Shown: in pieces, positions 43,174 to 55,279 of the stretch
Position numbering within the stretch: the first letter of the stretch is position 1
Layout of the letters: every line of letters starts with the position of its first letter
Origin: Aphelocoma coerulescens
Lineage: Eukaryota > Chordata > Aves > Passeriformes > Corvidae
Direction of reading: 5' to 3'
NCBI RefSeq assembly: GCF_041296385.1
Contig: NW_027184084.1
Span: forward strand, 868,001-932,000
Length of the DNA: 64,000 nucleotides
Translations under genes and position numbers: made by a program
Notes under the pieces: generated by a model
The model's database searches: none
Told to the model about the DNA's origin: nothing
What the model saw: only the letters and a program-made list of their open reading frames with translations

Positions 43174-43191
43174 TGGCTCCCAATGTGGGGC
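43174..43191 (+). promoter_or_regulatory. ERVL1 primer binding site, tRNA-Lys1,2-like
   Basis: TGGCTCCCAATGTGGGGC differs at two sites from the tRNA-Lys1,2 primer site. It follows the LTR end by 5 bp. Mammalian ERV-L uses tRNA-Leu, so this primer is unexpected for the Pol type. Confidence 0.65.
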
Positions 43192-43246
43192 CTCAAGAGG
43201 AAAGGGTGGAAAGAGAATAACAGTTCCTGGGTAATCCATTTGTGTA

Positions 43247-45396
43247 TTGGATATAGAAACCTCATTAGGCATCACCCTGTGGTCCATCTTACCCCAGTTA
43301 AGCTGGCAGATGATCATGGGTACATTATTTCCATTTGCAAATCACTATCTAAACATGGGCCCTACAACTAAGGCCGATATGACTGCTATTAGGTTTGTAG
43401 GATGGATCAATTGGGTGACGAATTTAATGCTGGCAAACCTCTTTTGGAATGTATGCATGTGGCTATCTAACTATAATAGCCTAAGTTCCTATCCTTGAGA
43501 GTTCACTAATAGTGATATGTATTTTAGAGAAGGAATGCAGGGGGGGTGTTTTCTCCAAACCCTTCACCCACTTCTTCAGGTCTACCACAACAACTTTTGA
43601 AGGGTTCAAATTCCCTCTAGATGCTAAAGATATCACACTTGCTGGTGCTGCTGCTCAATGCAGTCCATTTAGCATTTAGAGACAGGGTAAGGCTGCCTTG
43701 GGTAGCTACCCCAATATCTGCCCCAGAGACTAGTGATGCTTCACAGGAACCTGCCACAGGGGCCAGGGACACTGCCCAACAGCCTACCACTGTCCAACAG
43801 TCCACCTTAGAAATGAATCACTCGGATTGGATGGGAGTATGGGAGGAGATAGGCCAGGTGCTGCAGGAATACTCTCCCCCAGTTGTTTGAAAGCTTCCCC
43901 CTGACCACAGATCCCCAGTAAGATTGCTGAGTGTTTGAAAGAACATAGTTCTGTAAATTCCAGAGATGGCCAACTCACCACAATGTGCTGGACCCTGGCT
44001 AACACTTACCATACCATGGTCTTAACACAACAGCACCACCTGCCATCAGAGGGAAAGGTAGATAGCGCAGCAGTAGAACCAACACACCTTACAACCGTTC
44101 AGGCTCCAGCCAAACCACAAGGGCAGCCACAGCCAGCAGCAGTCGCCCCTGTGCAAAGGAGGAAGTATAAAGCCAAATTGGCACATCTTGTTAATGACAA
44201 TGAGGTACCAGGGCCCTCACAACAAACAGAAGAACTGGAGCCTAAGATCACTACTGAGTCCCTGTCATTTGACAATCTCCACAGTCTGTGGAAAGATGTT
44301 ACATGATGGGTGGGCGAGGCCATTCCAGCCTTGTTGACCTGAGTTTGGGACCATATGGGTTAAGGCATGCAACTTGATGGTAACGAAGCAAGATTTTTTG
44401 GATCCTTGGCCCAGGATGTGGGCATTGACTAAGTGTTCATGAGGGAGCCAGGACCCTTTTCTCTCTGGGAGCAGGTTCTAACAAGTGTAAGAGGTTTGTT
44501 TACAGAAACAGACTGCAGGAGCACCATTATAAAAAGCCCTGGAAGACAATGGAGGATCCAATACCTGAGAGAAATAGCAGTGTTGGAGATACTTTTTGGA
44601 AGGGATGGGCAACCCAAGACCAACCCTGACAAGGTCCGGTGCACATTGAAGATGTGGTGGAGTGACACTGTCTGTGCCTTAATTATGCCTCCCCTGGTGG
44701 GGGAGACTTTTTAGGGTTTCTGCCAGGAGTCCAAGCGACAAATGGGACTTTCAGCCTTCTCTGCTTTCAGATAGTTGTTTATTAAGTCTTATCAGAGAAA
44801 TAGAGCCACTTAACATGACCCAGACATAGCACAGAGCAGAGAATGCAGGAGAATGCCAAATTATCAAGATTACAGTCTTTTAAAGGTAAATCACCCAATG
44901 AAAACTTAAAACAAAAGATATTTTCACTTTTCTTCCAATGTCTAGTAAATTGTCTGGTCATGTAGACAGGAACTGCAGAATTCTTTATCCAATCATCCCA
45001 AACTACTTCTACTTCAGAATATGGAGTAGTAGAAGAAGAAGAAGAAGGTCTGGAGAACAACAATCCTCCATTTTGAAGTTTTTTGCTTTTATCTATTTAC
45101 TATATTAATAAACCCAAAAACTCTAAATTTTTCACCCTGTGACAATCTTACATAATATTCTATCACCAAATTCACACCAGTGTAGATTCTAATTCTTCCC
45201 AGAGGGTAGGCAATTTTCTCCAAGGACGAAGGTCAAAAACAGTGTTGTCCAGGGGAGTAGAACCCATCAAAACAGGCAGAGAAATATTCTCTGCCCTCTG
45301 GGTTCCCACAGTGGAGCCTTGGACACCAGGGGCCATCTGAATACTTGTTTCATGGCAACAATGCATTTTGAGGACAACCAAGAGACAAAGAACTCT
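43247..45396 (+). pseudogene. gag: ERVL1 gag, main part, interrupted by LTR-G2
   Basis: Broken plus-strand frames: 43621-43890 (MNHSDWMGVWEEIGQVL), 43935-44306 (SVNSRDGQLTTMCWTLA; RRKYKAKLAHLVND; PSQQTEELEP) and 44433-44714 (PFSLWEQVLTSVRGLF; IQYLREIAVLEILF). After LTR-G2 (44663-45310) it reads on from 45311 to 45396. The acidic/Gln-rich middle and the IQYLRE block look like a class III gag. It has no zinc knuckle, which is normal for ERV-L. Stops occur in every segment. Confidence 0.6.
44663..45310 (-). mobile_element. LTR-G2, solo LTR in ERVL1 gag (648 bp)
   Basis: Exact 6-bp repeat GTGGAG (44657-44662, 45311-45316). Plus-strand ends TGACACTG and TCCCACA. Same family as LTR-G1 with AATAAA on the complement near 44780. 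Confidence 0.9.
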
Positions 45397-45460
45397 TGTT
45401 GAGGGTTCAATTTGTAAACCAGGCGGAAACACCAATTAAGTGTGGTAGTTTGGTTCAAAA

Positions 45461-46699
45461 TATCCATGGCTTAGCAAGCATAGTCCCAGAAGTGATGTTC
45501 TTGAAAAGGGGTGCTTACAGCTTCCTCTGTGACCCGACAGAACCTATCAGATGGCCAGTTTGAATATGGACAATTCTTTAAGCCACTTAAAATTGTGACC
45601 GCCTCTGTGATCCACACTTAAGAATAGTAAACCCCGAGGCAGAGCTCTGTCTCGTTTCCGGTGCTGGGACAGGTGGCCGTGGGCCCCGTGCGGGGCCCAG
45701 CAGGCCCGGCCCAGGGCCTGCTCGGGCAAGGCTGGGCAGGGCCACAGCCATCCTGGAGCCAATGGGCCCTGTTCCACCCGTGGAACCCCCCAAAAACCCT
45801 GCTGTGGGCAGACGGAGTGGCTCGGCTCTCCCTCTCCAGTGCGGCCAAGATTCAGCTAAAGCTGCACCACTGTCTGGCAGAGATCATGTGACCAAAAGCA
45901 ATAAGCTTCATTCCAGATGCAAGGCCTAGGTGAGATTAACCCTTTTAGTGCTATGAAGAGCTGAAAACCTGAGGGAAGAGAAAGAGGAGATGCTTAAAGC
46001 TGAAATTCTGTTGTAAAGCTATGATGTATCAGAGTACCCGTTGTAATTTCATGAAGTCATGGGGGGTGGAGTGTTCAACTCGTACTTGTAAGCAAAAGAA
46101 CCTGTGCTGAGATAGGCAGATGCTGAAGCAGCTGTAATTTCATGAGAAGTTTGAACAGGGAGAGATGGAAGCGATGAGGACTTTTGCTCCAAATGGGAAA
46201 GGAGAAAACCTCAGTTCCTAGAGATGCTCCCAGAAATAGTCCTAGAGATGAAGATGAGAAGGACCCTTTGCTCCCAGGGAAGGAGAAGGGCCTCTGTTCT
46301 TAGAGATGAAATGCTCCCAGAGATGGGTGAAGAGAACTTTTGTTTCTGAATGGCTCAACCTTAAAATTACACCCCAGTAGCTCAAGATTGGACCCTCGAA
46401 AGCAGTCGGGGGAAGGGACTCACATGCAAGCAGAGAACCAACCCGGGCGGCTGTCTCGTTGTGATAATGTTTTCATAGCATGGACAAGAGAGACTCCTCT
46501 TCCTAAATGGACTGAACAAGGTTATTATGGAAATGGTAAACAGACTGAACAAAACTTCTTTATATTCTTCCAAGTTTGGTGCCTGCTTTGCATTTCTCCT
46601 AATTCTTATCTCACAGAAGGTAAGCAGTAATGAGTATTTTGGACCAAACCACTACACTAAATTGGTGTTTCTACCTGGTTACAAACAGAACCCGCTCCA
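45461..46699 (+). mobile_element. LTR-A3, nested inside LTR-A4 in opposite orientation
   Basis: Starts about TCCATGGCTTAGCAAGC and ends about CCCGCTCCA, with the family's middle in plus orientation. The 60 bp to its left (45397-45460) and the sequence right of 46700 are the two parts of LTR-A4 on the minus strand. A and A' therefore form a head-to-head inverted repeat of roughly 1 kb. No clean duplication was seen. Confidence 0.75.
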
Positions 46700-46916
46700 C
46701 TTACTTATTTTTCTTCTGTGAGATAAGAATTAGGAGGAAGCAAAGCAGGCACAAAACTAAAAGAATATAAAGAAGTTTATTAACAGACGTAAAAGAAAGA
46801 AAAAAAGTCAGGCTAAACCTTCAGAACACTTCTCTTCCCCCCACCTTTCTCCCTTCTCCCAGTGACAAATTAAAAAGACAACCCTTGAGATTTTTTCAGT
46901 CAGTTTACCACCTCTA

Positions 46917-47282
46917 TGTAGATACAAAAATGCTGCTAGCAAGGATTTTCTTGCTATTTTCTGTGAGACTTTTCTCTCTCACACAAGAGGTAGCAGAGTA
47001 TGTAAACAACCAAGCCACCTGCAACCTTGAAAAGTCTTGTTTATGGTATAGTAGAAAAATATTTTGACAATGGATGTTTTAGGATTTTAGCCAATCACCC
47101 CAAGGGGTGGCTGATCCTTTGTCCAATTAGACTATGAAGAAAAAAGTCTATAAAAGAGTTTGTAAAATAATTAAATAAATCAATCTTGCTGCACAGTTCC
47201 TGCCTGCTGGATCTTCTCACCTCCTCCTCCCTATGGCTGCGGGACACAGTGATATACCCTAGGTCCCAGGCCTGCGGTAATA
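46917..47282 (+). mobile_element. LTR-C2, nested inside LTR-A4 (366 bp)
   Basis: Exact 6-bp repeat CCTCTA (46911-46916, 47283-47288). Starts TGTAGATAC, has AATAAA near 47174 and ends GGTAATA. The uninterrupted site can be read in LTR-A1 (ACCACTTCCATAATAA near 40060). Confidence 0.9.
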
Positions 47283-48425
47283 CCTCTATAATAATCTCTT
47301 TTTTCAGTTCACTTAGGGAGAGGAGTGTCTCTTGCTCATGCTATGGAAACATCTCCACAAGAAACAGTTCTCTCATGGCTTCAATGTCACAGCAAGACAG
47401 CCGCCCAGGTTGGTTCTCTGCTCACATGTGAAAGTCCCTTCCCTTGTCACAGCTTTCCCCACAACTATTTTCAAGGGTCCAGTCTTGAGTTAATGGGGTA
47501 CCATTTTAAGGTTGAGCTGTTCAGAAACAAAGGTTCTCTTCACCTATCTCTGGGATCATCTTCATCTCTAGGAACAGAGGTCTTCTTCTTCCCTGGGAGC
47601 AAGGGTCTTCATCACTTTCATCTCTCTCTGTTCAAGCTTCTCATCAAATCACATCTACTTCAACATTTGCTTATTTCAGCACAGGTATTTTTGCTCACAA
47701 TTGCAGTTTGAACACTCCACCCCCCCTGCTTTCATGAAATTACAATGCGTACTCTGATGTATCGTAGTCCATCACCATAGCTTTACAACAGAATTTCAGC
47801 TGCTCGGTTTGAAGCATTTCCTCTTTCTCGTCTCTCAGGGTTTCAGCTCTTCCTTCTTCACTGACTCAGGTGTCTTTATGGTGTTTTCTTCACATGCCTT
47901 CACCTTTCCTTTTCCTCTGACTTGGGAGAGATTGATGTCTGCAGGCTTCATCTGTTCTGGAGAATCTTACAGCACTAAAAGGGTTAATCTCATCCGGGCC
48001 TTGCAGCTGGAATTCGCTTATCGCTGTTGGTCACATGATCTTTGCCGGGAAGCAGCCTCAGATGAATTTCGGCTGCACTGGAGAGGGCTGGCCCGGGCCG
48101 AGCCGTGCTGCTGGGCCACCTGCACAGAGCAGGGCTGAGGGGGCCCAGTTACCTGTCTGAAAGCCGGAAGCAAGAGAGCTTTCCCAGGCTCTGTTAGTTC
48201 TTAAATGTGGATCACAGAGGCGTGTCAAGCTTCTTAAGTGGCTTTAAAAAGTTGCCAATATTCAAACTAGCCAGTTGATTGGTTCTGTTGGGTCTAGAGG
48301 AAGCTGTAAGCACCTCTTTGCAAAGAATCACTTCCATGGCTGATGGAGCCTTCTTTAAGTAAAAACCCAAACTATGCTAAACCATGACAGCTCTGTAGCA
48401 AGCAAACTTGGAATTATGAGAGCAT

Positions 48426-48985
48426 TGTATTGGGTCTGACTGAGGTAAAGTTCACGGCTCTCACAGTGCTGTGCTTTGCATTAGTAGCTGGACGGGCATT
48501 GATAGCAGACCAGTGTTTTGGCTACTGCCGAGCAGCACTGTCCCTGTGACATCCCTTCCCCCATCAAAGGGGGTGGGAGTGGGCAAGATCCTGGGAGGGG
48601 ACACAACCAGACCAGCTGACCCAAATTAGCCAAAAGGATATTCCATACCATGTGACGTCAGCTCAGATATATAGGCTAAGGGAGAGAGGAAGAAGGGGGG
48701 ACATTAGTGAGTTTTCAATGTTTGCCTTCTGGAGGAACTGTTACGCTTGCCAAAGCCCTGCTTCCCGGGAAGTGTCTGAACATCACTGCTGATGGGAAGT
48801 AGACACTGACTTTTTTTCTCTTTAGATCATGCACGTGCAGATCCCTGCTTATTTCTTTCTTTTACTGTAAAAAAACTGCTTTATCTCACCCTGCTGGTTT
48901 TTCTCCATCTTATTCTCTCCCCTGTCCCATTGGGAAGGAAAGTGATAAAGTGACTTAGTGGGCACCTGGCACCCAGCCAAGGTCA
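48426..48985 (+). mobile_element. LTR-I, solo LTR in ERVL1 gag (560 bp)
   Basis: Exact 5-bp repeat AGCAT (48421-48425, 48986-48990). Starts TGTATTGGGTCTGAC and ends CCAAGGTCA. A TATA-like TATATA lies near 48669. The U5-like end (CACCTGGCACCCAGCC) resembles a widespread avian LTR type I recognise only by general familiarity. Confidence 0.88.
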
Positions 48986-49387
48986 AGCATGATCCATGGC
49001 CCAATGCAGACCCATATCTCTGCTGTAGAGACATTGGTTGAGAGTCTCAAGGATGAACAGAGAAAACTTAGAGAGGAGATTAGGAAGAACAGTTTCCATG
49101 TGGCACCAGTGTGAACCAGAGCCCCTGAGATCAGAGACAGATGCCCTCCAGCTAGAAAGAGCAGATATGTCCCACAAACCGACCTGTGGTACTTCCTACT
49201 TGACCATGGAGAAAACATGAGACAGTGGGACATGAAACCTACCTGTGTCCTGGCATCCTGAGTACAAGAACTGAAGGAGAAAGAAAAAGGGAAGTCAGTG
49301 AGAGTGAGTGCAGTGCCACTTTCCCATGGGCAAGGATCTGACCCACTGGAAGGTATCTCCCATATGTATTCACAAGACCCGTGTTAG
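48986..49387 (+). pseudogene. gag: ERVL1 gag C-terminal part with UAG
   Basis: Reads ISAVETLVESLKDEQRKLREEI (coiled-coil-like), then YVPQTDLWYFL and a basic/Lys-rich tail. ERVL2 gag has the same order (AAVETHMQKMEDKME; YIPQSELWDFL). It ends with TAG at 49385-49387 followed by AGGGGCCCTGCC, the same stop and context as ERVL2 (63311-63313 complement). An earlier TGA near 49113 inactivates it. Confidence 0.7.
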
Positions 49388-49894
49388 AGGGGCCCTGCCT
49401 CTAGCCAGGTAGAGGCACCAGGCGACAACTGTCTAGTGGACTGTGTGCATCTGATGGCCTGGTACATAAAACCCACAAGGATACAAGGCTTTGCTTGACA
49501 CTGGTGTGCAATGCACGCTAATGCCATCAGGATATGTGGGATCAGAAACTATCTCAATTTCTGGGGTGACAGGGGGTTCTCAAGAAGTGACAGTGTTGGA
49601 AGCTGAAGTGAGCCTGACCGGGAAGGACTGACAGAAACACTCCATCATAACTGGCCCAGATGTTCCATGTATCCTGGGCATTAACTATCTCAGGAATGGA
49701 TATTTCAAAGAAACAAAGGGACATTGATGGGCTTTTGGAATCGCTGCTGTGGAGGCAGAAGGAATTAAGCAACTGAACACCTTGCCCAGACTGTCAGAAA
49801 ATCCTTCTGTGGTAAGACTCTTGAAGGTAGAAGAACAAAAAGTAGCAATTGCCACCTCGAGAGTGCATCACCAGAAGTACTGAACAAATCAAGA
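49388..49894 (+). pseudogene. pro: ERVL1 protease
   Basis: Shows LLDTGVQC near 49495, ISISGVTGGSQ, ITGPDVPCILGINYLRNGYF and VEEQKVAIATS in the order of the ERVL2 protease. DTG is intact. TGA/TAG stops occur near 49627 and 49726, and a frameshift lies between the gag UAG and DTG. LTR-H cuts it at 49894. Confidence 0.75.
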
Positions 49895-50333
49895 TGATGA
49901 CTTAGGTTTTAACTTTTATATTTTTCAAATCCTGTACTGCCTAGTGTGCAACTCTGAAGTCTCTTGTAGCCTGTTAACTTCTGCTCTCTCATGCTAGGTA
50001 GACATAACAAAGCCTCTCCAGGCCTGCTCTCCAAGGACACTCAGGCTGTCCTAGGCCCAAAAAGTATAAACCAAAATCTGCTAAAGGGGAGCAAGCTTGG
50101 GGAAATTACATCATTAACTGAAGCTTTAATTGGAGAATTAACCCTGATATGCAAATGAACCAAACTTATAAAAGTGTGAAGAACTCGTGACCTGCCGTCC
50201 ATCTTGGGGTCCGTTTTGGCAGTAGCCTTTGGACTCCCCAGGGTGTACCTTTGAAGGCCCTTCAAATAAATACCTACCTTTATTCCCTTATTCTTGTCTA
50301 GTCTCTGGTTTTAGGTGGCCACTTCAGGCATCA
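49895..50333 (+). mobile_element. LTR-H, solo class I-type LTR (439 bp)
   Basis: Begins TGATGACTTAGG and ends CAGGCATCA, flanked by the 4-bp repeat AAGA (49891-49894, 50334-50337). TATA-like TTATAAAAG near 50165 and AATAAA at 50265-50270. Terminal TGATG/CATCA resembles LTR-B1, so a related class I group. Confidence 0.82.
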
Positions 50334-51321
50334 AAGATGCCATGATCCCCATTCACAAGATGATCTGTGAATTGGAGAGCCAAGGGGTGGTCAGCAAGGC
50401 CCACTCACCCTTCAACAGCCCCATTTGGCCTCTGCGCAAGTCTGATGGAGAATGACAGTGGACTATTGTGGCTTGAATGAAGTTACCCCACCACTGAGCG
50501 CCACTGTGCCAGACGTGCTGGAGCTTCAGTATGAAGTCCAAGGCAGTGAAGTGGTATACCACTACTGACATTGCAAATGCATTCTTCTCCTTCCCGTTAC
50601 CAGTAGAGTATAAGCCACAGTTTGCTTTCAACTGGAGGGGTGTGCAGTATGTGAGGAACCGACTGCCCCAGGGGTGGAAGCACAGTCCCACCATCTGTCA
50701 TGGGCTGATCCAGACTGCACTAGAGAAGGGTGAGGCTCCAGAATACCTGCAGTACATTGATGACATCATTGTATGGGGGAACATGGCAGCAGAAGTATTT
50801 GGGAAAGGAGAAAAGATCATCCAGATTCTCCTGGAAGCCAGCTTTGCCATCAAGAAGAGTAAGGTCAAGGGACCTGCTTGAGAGATCCAGTTCCTGGGAG
50901 TGAAGTGGCAAGATGGACGACATCAGATACCTGCAGAAGTCATCAACAAGATCACAGCGATGTCTCCACACACCAGTAAGAATGAAATGCAATCTTTCCT
51001 AGGTGCCATAGGTTTCTGGAGAATGCATATCCCAGAGTACGGTGAGATTGTAAGGCCTCTTTACCTGGTTACCCACAAGAAGAACAATTTCCACTGCGGC
51101 CCTGAGCAGCAACAAGCCTTTGACCAGATCAAGCAGGAGATTGCTCACGTGGTAGCCCTTGGCCCAGTCAGGACAGGACCAGAAGTGAAGAACGTGCTCT
51201 ACTCTGCAGCTGGGAATAATGGTCCTTCCTGGAGGCTCTGGCAGAAGGTGCCTGGTGAGACTCAAGGCTGACCACTTGGATTCTGGAGCTGAAGCTACAG
51301 AGGGTCTGAAGCCAATTACAC
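50334..51321 (+). pseudogene. pol: ERVL1 reverse transcriptase
   Basis: Reads MIPIHKMICELESQG, then (50531-50881) ITDIANAFFSFPL-like palm, RLPQGWKHSPTICHGLI, LQYIDDIIVWG, and after a TGA at 50880 continues FLGVKWQDGRHQIP and FLGAIGFWRMHIPEYG. YIDD replaces the usual YxDD core. Two stops occur near 50455 and 50470. About 90% similar by eye to ERVL2 Pol over readable parts. Confidence 0.82.
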
Positions 51322-51757
51322 TGTAGCAGATAAGAAAAATCTTATAGAATAAGGGCCTTATAGGCCTCTGTTCACTTCTGTTCATTTCTGTCACTTCTGC
51401 TCACCAGAAAGCACTCTTGGAAAGGTTCAGCTAACAGGTTAGCAAAAGATAAGTTACATAACCTAGAAAACAAGTTGTATAACCAGTGTATGGCCACCTC
51501 ATGTGTTGGGTTCGGAATGGTCAAGGGTACGCATGAACACTGCATGATCAAAGGGCTGATTGGGTAAAAGAATGTGTGAGCAACAACACCTGCAGTGGCA
51601 AGCAGACAATGCATATTTGTTGTCTTTTCACAAGAATGTAAATAGATAAGAACTTAGCACCTGAATACAGCATAAAATAGCCTGGATTTTGGCAATAAAT
51701 GATTTGTCTCTGCTACTACCAAGAGGAATCCATGTGTCTTCATTTCTCATTACTACA
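51322..51757 (+). mobile_element. LTR-F, solo LTR (436 bp)
   Basis: Starts TGTAGCAGATAAG and ends ATTACTACA; flanked by TTACAC/CTACAC (51316-51321, 51758-51763), one mismatch in six. AATAAA at 51694-51699. Cuts ERVL1 pol just before the start of RNase H. Confidence 0.82.
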
Positions 51758-51769
51758 CTACACCCCAAC

Positions 51770-54018
51770 TGTCATGATCTGGTTAATAAAGTCTTTAGAA
51801 ATGCCTCTGCCCCAATTAAGGTGCAAACGACACCATATGCCAGTGACAATACTATGGGTTTTATTTCATAGTAAATATGAGAGAGAGAGAGAGAAAGAAA
51901 GAAATAGAAAATAGGCGGAGGGGATAGAAAGAGAGTGACAGGGATGGAATAAGGAAAATATCACCACTCCGTGGATCCCAACAATGTTCCATTGATCCTC
52001 TCCAGCTGGTCTTCTTGGTAGTGAAGGTCCCCCTGAAAAGCATAGAATCCCATGGGTTAATATATGCTCAGGCTAGGTAGGAAAACCTAGGCATCTCCTT
52101 GGGCGGAGGGGAGTTTGCCATTGTCTCTTACAACAGACTCCAGGTTTGTTGCAGTCCTGTGGTGCAAGGCTTCAGGAATGACTCTGGGGGACATTTTGAG
52201 GGGTCTTTGATGGATTATGACACTCCCTCAGCTGCCTCTCACGTGAATGTCCTGTGGATGTGTCCTGTGGGGTTGGGGGTTCCACAGCTGGGCCTGTTTG
52301 TGTAAGGAAGGATGGGTGTTCACTTCCTCTAACCAGAACTTACACCTGAAACCTCTTCCCCCCACCTCGTTTCACCGGGAAGTCTGTGCAAACCTGGCTT
52401 CTGTGGGCTGTGGTGTCCCCCACCCCAAACTCAGCCAGGGAAGAACCATTGCTGCGTTTAGCTTTCTTGTGGATGCATTCTTCTCTTTCAGCTTTGTTTT
52501 TTCCTAGGCCTGAGATGATTAAAGAATGGGTTTTCCATTTATCTAATCTTAGTGGTTTAACTTAAAGTCCAAAGTCCCAGTCAGGTATCTTCAGGGAGGC
52601 TTCTTTGATTGTTGCCATGGGTTAGCAAGCATAGTCCCAGAAGTGATGTTCTTGCAAAGGGGTGCTTACAGCTTCGTCTGTGACCTAACAGAACCTATCA
52701 GATGGCCAGCTTGAATATGGACAATTCTTTGAACGTCTTGAAATTGTGACCGCCTCTGTGATCCACGCTTAAGAATAGTAAACCCCGGGCAGAGCCCTCT
52801 CTCGTTTCCGGTGCTGGGACAGGTAGCTGAGGGTCCCGTGCGGGGCCTGGCGGGCCACGTCCATCCCGGAGCCAATGGGCCCTGTTCCACCCGCAGAAAC
52901 CACCCCCCCAAAAGCCCTGCTGTGGGCAGACGGAGTAGCCCAGGTCCCCCTCTCCAGTGCTGCCAAGATTCAGCTGAAGCTGCCCTGCTGTCCGGCAAAG
53001 GATCTTGTGACCAACAGCAATAAGCTTCATTCCAGATGCAAGGCCTAGGTGAGATTAACCCTTTTAGTGCTATGAAGAGCTGAAAACCTGAGGGAAGAGA
53101 AAGAGGAGATGCTTAAAGCTGAAATTCTGTTGTAAAGCTATGATGTATCAAAGTACCCGTTGTAATTTCATGAAGATATGGGGGGTGGAGTGTTCAACTC
53201 GTACTTGTAAGCAAAAGAACCTGTGCTGAGATAGGCAGATGCTGAAGCAGCTGTAATTTCATGAGAAGTTTGAACAGGGAGAGATGGAAGCGATGAGGAC
53301 TTTTGCTCCAAATGGGAAAGGAGAAAACCTCAGTTCCTAGAGATGCTCCCAGAAATAGTCCTAGAGATGAAGATGAGGAGGACCCTTTGCTCCCAGGGAA
53401 GGAGAAGGGCCTCTGTTCTTAGAGATGAAATGCTCCCAGAGATGGGTGAAGAGAACTTTTGTTTCTGAATGGCTCAACCTTAAAATTACACCCCAGTAGC
53501 TCAAGATTGGACCCTCGAAAGCAGTCGGGGGAAGGGACTCACATGCAAGCAGAGAACCAACCCGGGCGGCTGTCTTGTTGTGATAATGTTTTCATAGCAT
53601 GGACAAGAGAGACTCCTCTTCCTAAATGGACTGAACAAGGTTATTATGGAAGTGGTAAACAGACTGAACATCTCAAGGGTTGTCTTTTTACATTGTCAGT
53701 GGGAGAAGGGAGAAAGGTGGGGGGAGGAGAATTGTTCTGAAGGTGTGGTATGATTTTTTTTTTCTTTCTTTTAGGTCTGTTAATAAACTTCTTTATATTC
53801 TTTCAAGTTTGGTGCCTGCTTTGTGTTTCTCCTAATTCTTATCTCACAGAAGGTAAACAGTAATGAGTACTTTGGACCAAACCACTTCACTAAATTGGTG
53901 TTTTTGCCTGGTTTCAAACCAAATCTGCTACAGTGGTAGCTTCTTTATACAGTTTCTCTTATAATGAGCAAAAACGTTTTATCAGTTTTTGAGGCATGAA
54001 TTATTTCAGTCTCTGACA
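51770..54018 (-). mobile_element. LTR-E2, solo LTR interrupted by LTR-A5
   Basis: Exact 5-bp repeat CCAAC (51765-51769, 54019-54023). Plus-strand ends TGTCATGATC and CTCTGACA as in LTR-E1. It lies 6 bp after LTR-F's duplication. A GA microsatellite (51880-51900) is shared with LTR-E1. Confidence 0.9.
52613..53932 (+). mobile_element. LTR-A5, nested in LTR-E2 (1320 bp)
   Basis: Starts TGCCATGGGTTAGC and ends ATCTGCTACA, AATAAA near 53781. The uninterrupted LTR-E1 (20835-20860) shows the empty site GGTTGTAGCTTTTTTATA, which fixes the insertion point. The duplication itself is not clean. Confidence 0.85.
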
Positions 54019-55279
54019 CCAACAGAGAAGGGAATCCTGGCAGTCTTTGAAGGTGTTCAATCCACCTCAGAGGTGATTGGCACAGAAGCACAACTTGGCA
54101 CTCTGACTATTCATGTTGGGTTGGATGTTCAAAGGAAAGGTTCCCTCTACACATCACGCCACTAACGCTACATGGAGTAAGTAGATTGCCTTGATTACAC
54201 AGTGCATCCATATTGGAAACCCAAATCGCCCTGGGATCTTGGAAGTAATTACAAATTGGCCTGAAGGTGAAAACTTTGGTCTGACAGATGATCAGGAACA
54301 GGTGACGTGCTAAGGATGCTCCACCGTACAATCAACTACCAAGGGAAGAAACATGCTATGCTCTTTTCACTGGCAGTTCCTGTTGCATTGTACGGACAAA
54401 CTGAAAATGGAAAGCAGCCATATGGAGCCTCACACAAGAAGTCACAGAAGCTACTGAAGGAGAAGGTGGATCGAGTCAATTTGCAGAGCTCAAAGCCATC
54501 CAGTTGACCCTGTACTTTGCTGAACGAGAGAAGTGGCCAAAGCTCTACCTCTACACTGACTTGCAGATGCTAGCAATCACTCTGTGGGGGAGGCTGGAAA
54601 GGTGGAAAAAGGCCAATTGGCTGCATAGAGGAAAACAAATCTGGGCTGCTAATGAGTGGCAACACATCACCACCCAGGTAGAGAAGCTGACTGTGAAAAT
54701 CTGTCATGTGGATGTGGATGTGCATGTGCCTAAGAGTCAGGCTAATGCAGAGCACTGTAACAATGAATAGATGGATCGAGCTGCAAAAATCAAGGAGTCA
54801 CAGGTAGATTTGGATTGGCAACATAAGGGAGAGTTGTTTCTAGCTAGGTGGTCCCATGATGCCTCAGGTCATCAGGGAAGAGATGTGACTTACTGATGGG
54901 CTTCTGACCGAGAGGTGGACTTAACCATAGGCACCATAGCTCAGGTTATCCATGACTGTGAAATGTGCACTGCCATCAGGCAGACCAAGGGGGTGAAGCC
55001 CCTGTGGTACAGAGGGCGGTGGTCCAAATATAAGTATGGGGAGGCCTGGCAGATTCATTATATCACACTGCCACAAACTCACCAAGGCAAGCTTTACACG
55101 CTCACAATGGTAGAAGCAACCACTGGATGGCTGAAGATGTACCCCATGCCTCCCACCACTGCCTGGAACACCATCCTGGGCCTTGAAAAGCAAGTCCTGT
55201 GGAAGCATGGTACCCCCAAAATAATTGAGTCCAACAACGGGACTCATTTCAAGAATAGCGTTATAGACACCTGGGCTAG
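54019..55279 (+). pseudogene. pol: ERVL1 RNase H and integrase (first part)
   Basis: Continues RT/RNase H at 54019 with EVIGTEAQL. RNase H region: TLYFAEREKWPKLYLYTDLQML (54504-54770), where the second Asp of the ERVL2 motif YTDSWMV is kept. Integrase: WSHDASGHQGRD, CEMCTAIRQTKG, LVEATTGWLKMYP-like core and ESNNGTHFKNS at 55230, where the second catalytic Asp is Asn. LTR-A2 cuts it at 55279 in codons for TWA. Confidence 0.8.

Larger units (their letters stand above)
45397..48388 (-). mobile_element. LTR-A4, solo LTR carrying two nested LTRs
   Basis: Minus orientation; plus-strand ends TGTTGAGGG and CCATGACA. Flanked by ACTCT/GCTCT (45392-45396, 48389-48393), one mismatch in five. A same-family LTR in the opposite orientation (LTR-A3) lies about 60 bp from its 3' end and LTR-C2 lies further on. 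Without these it is about 1390 bp. Confidence 0.8.
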
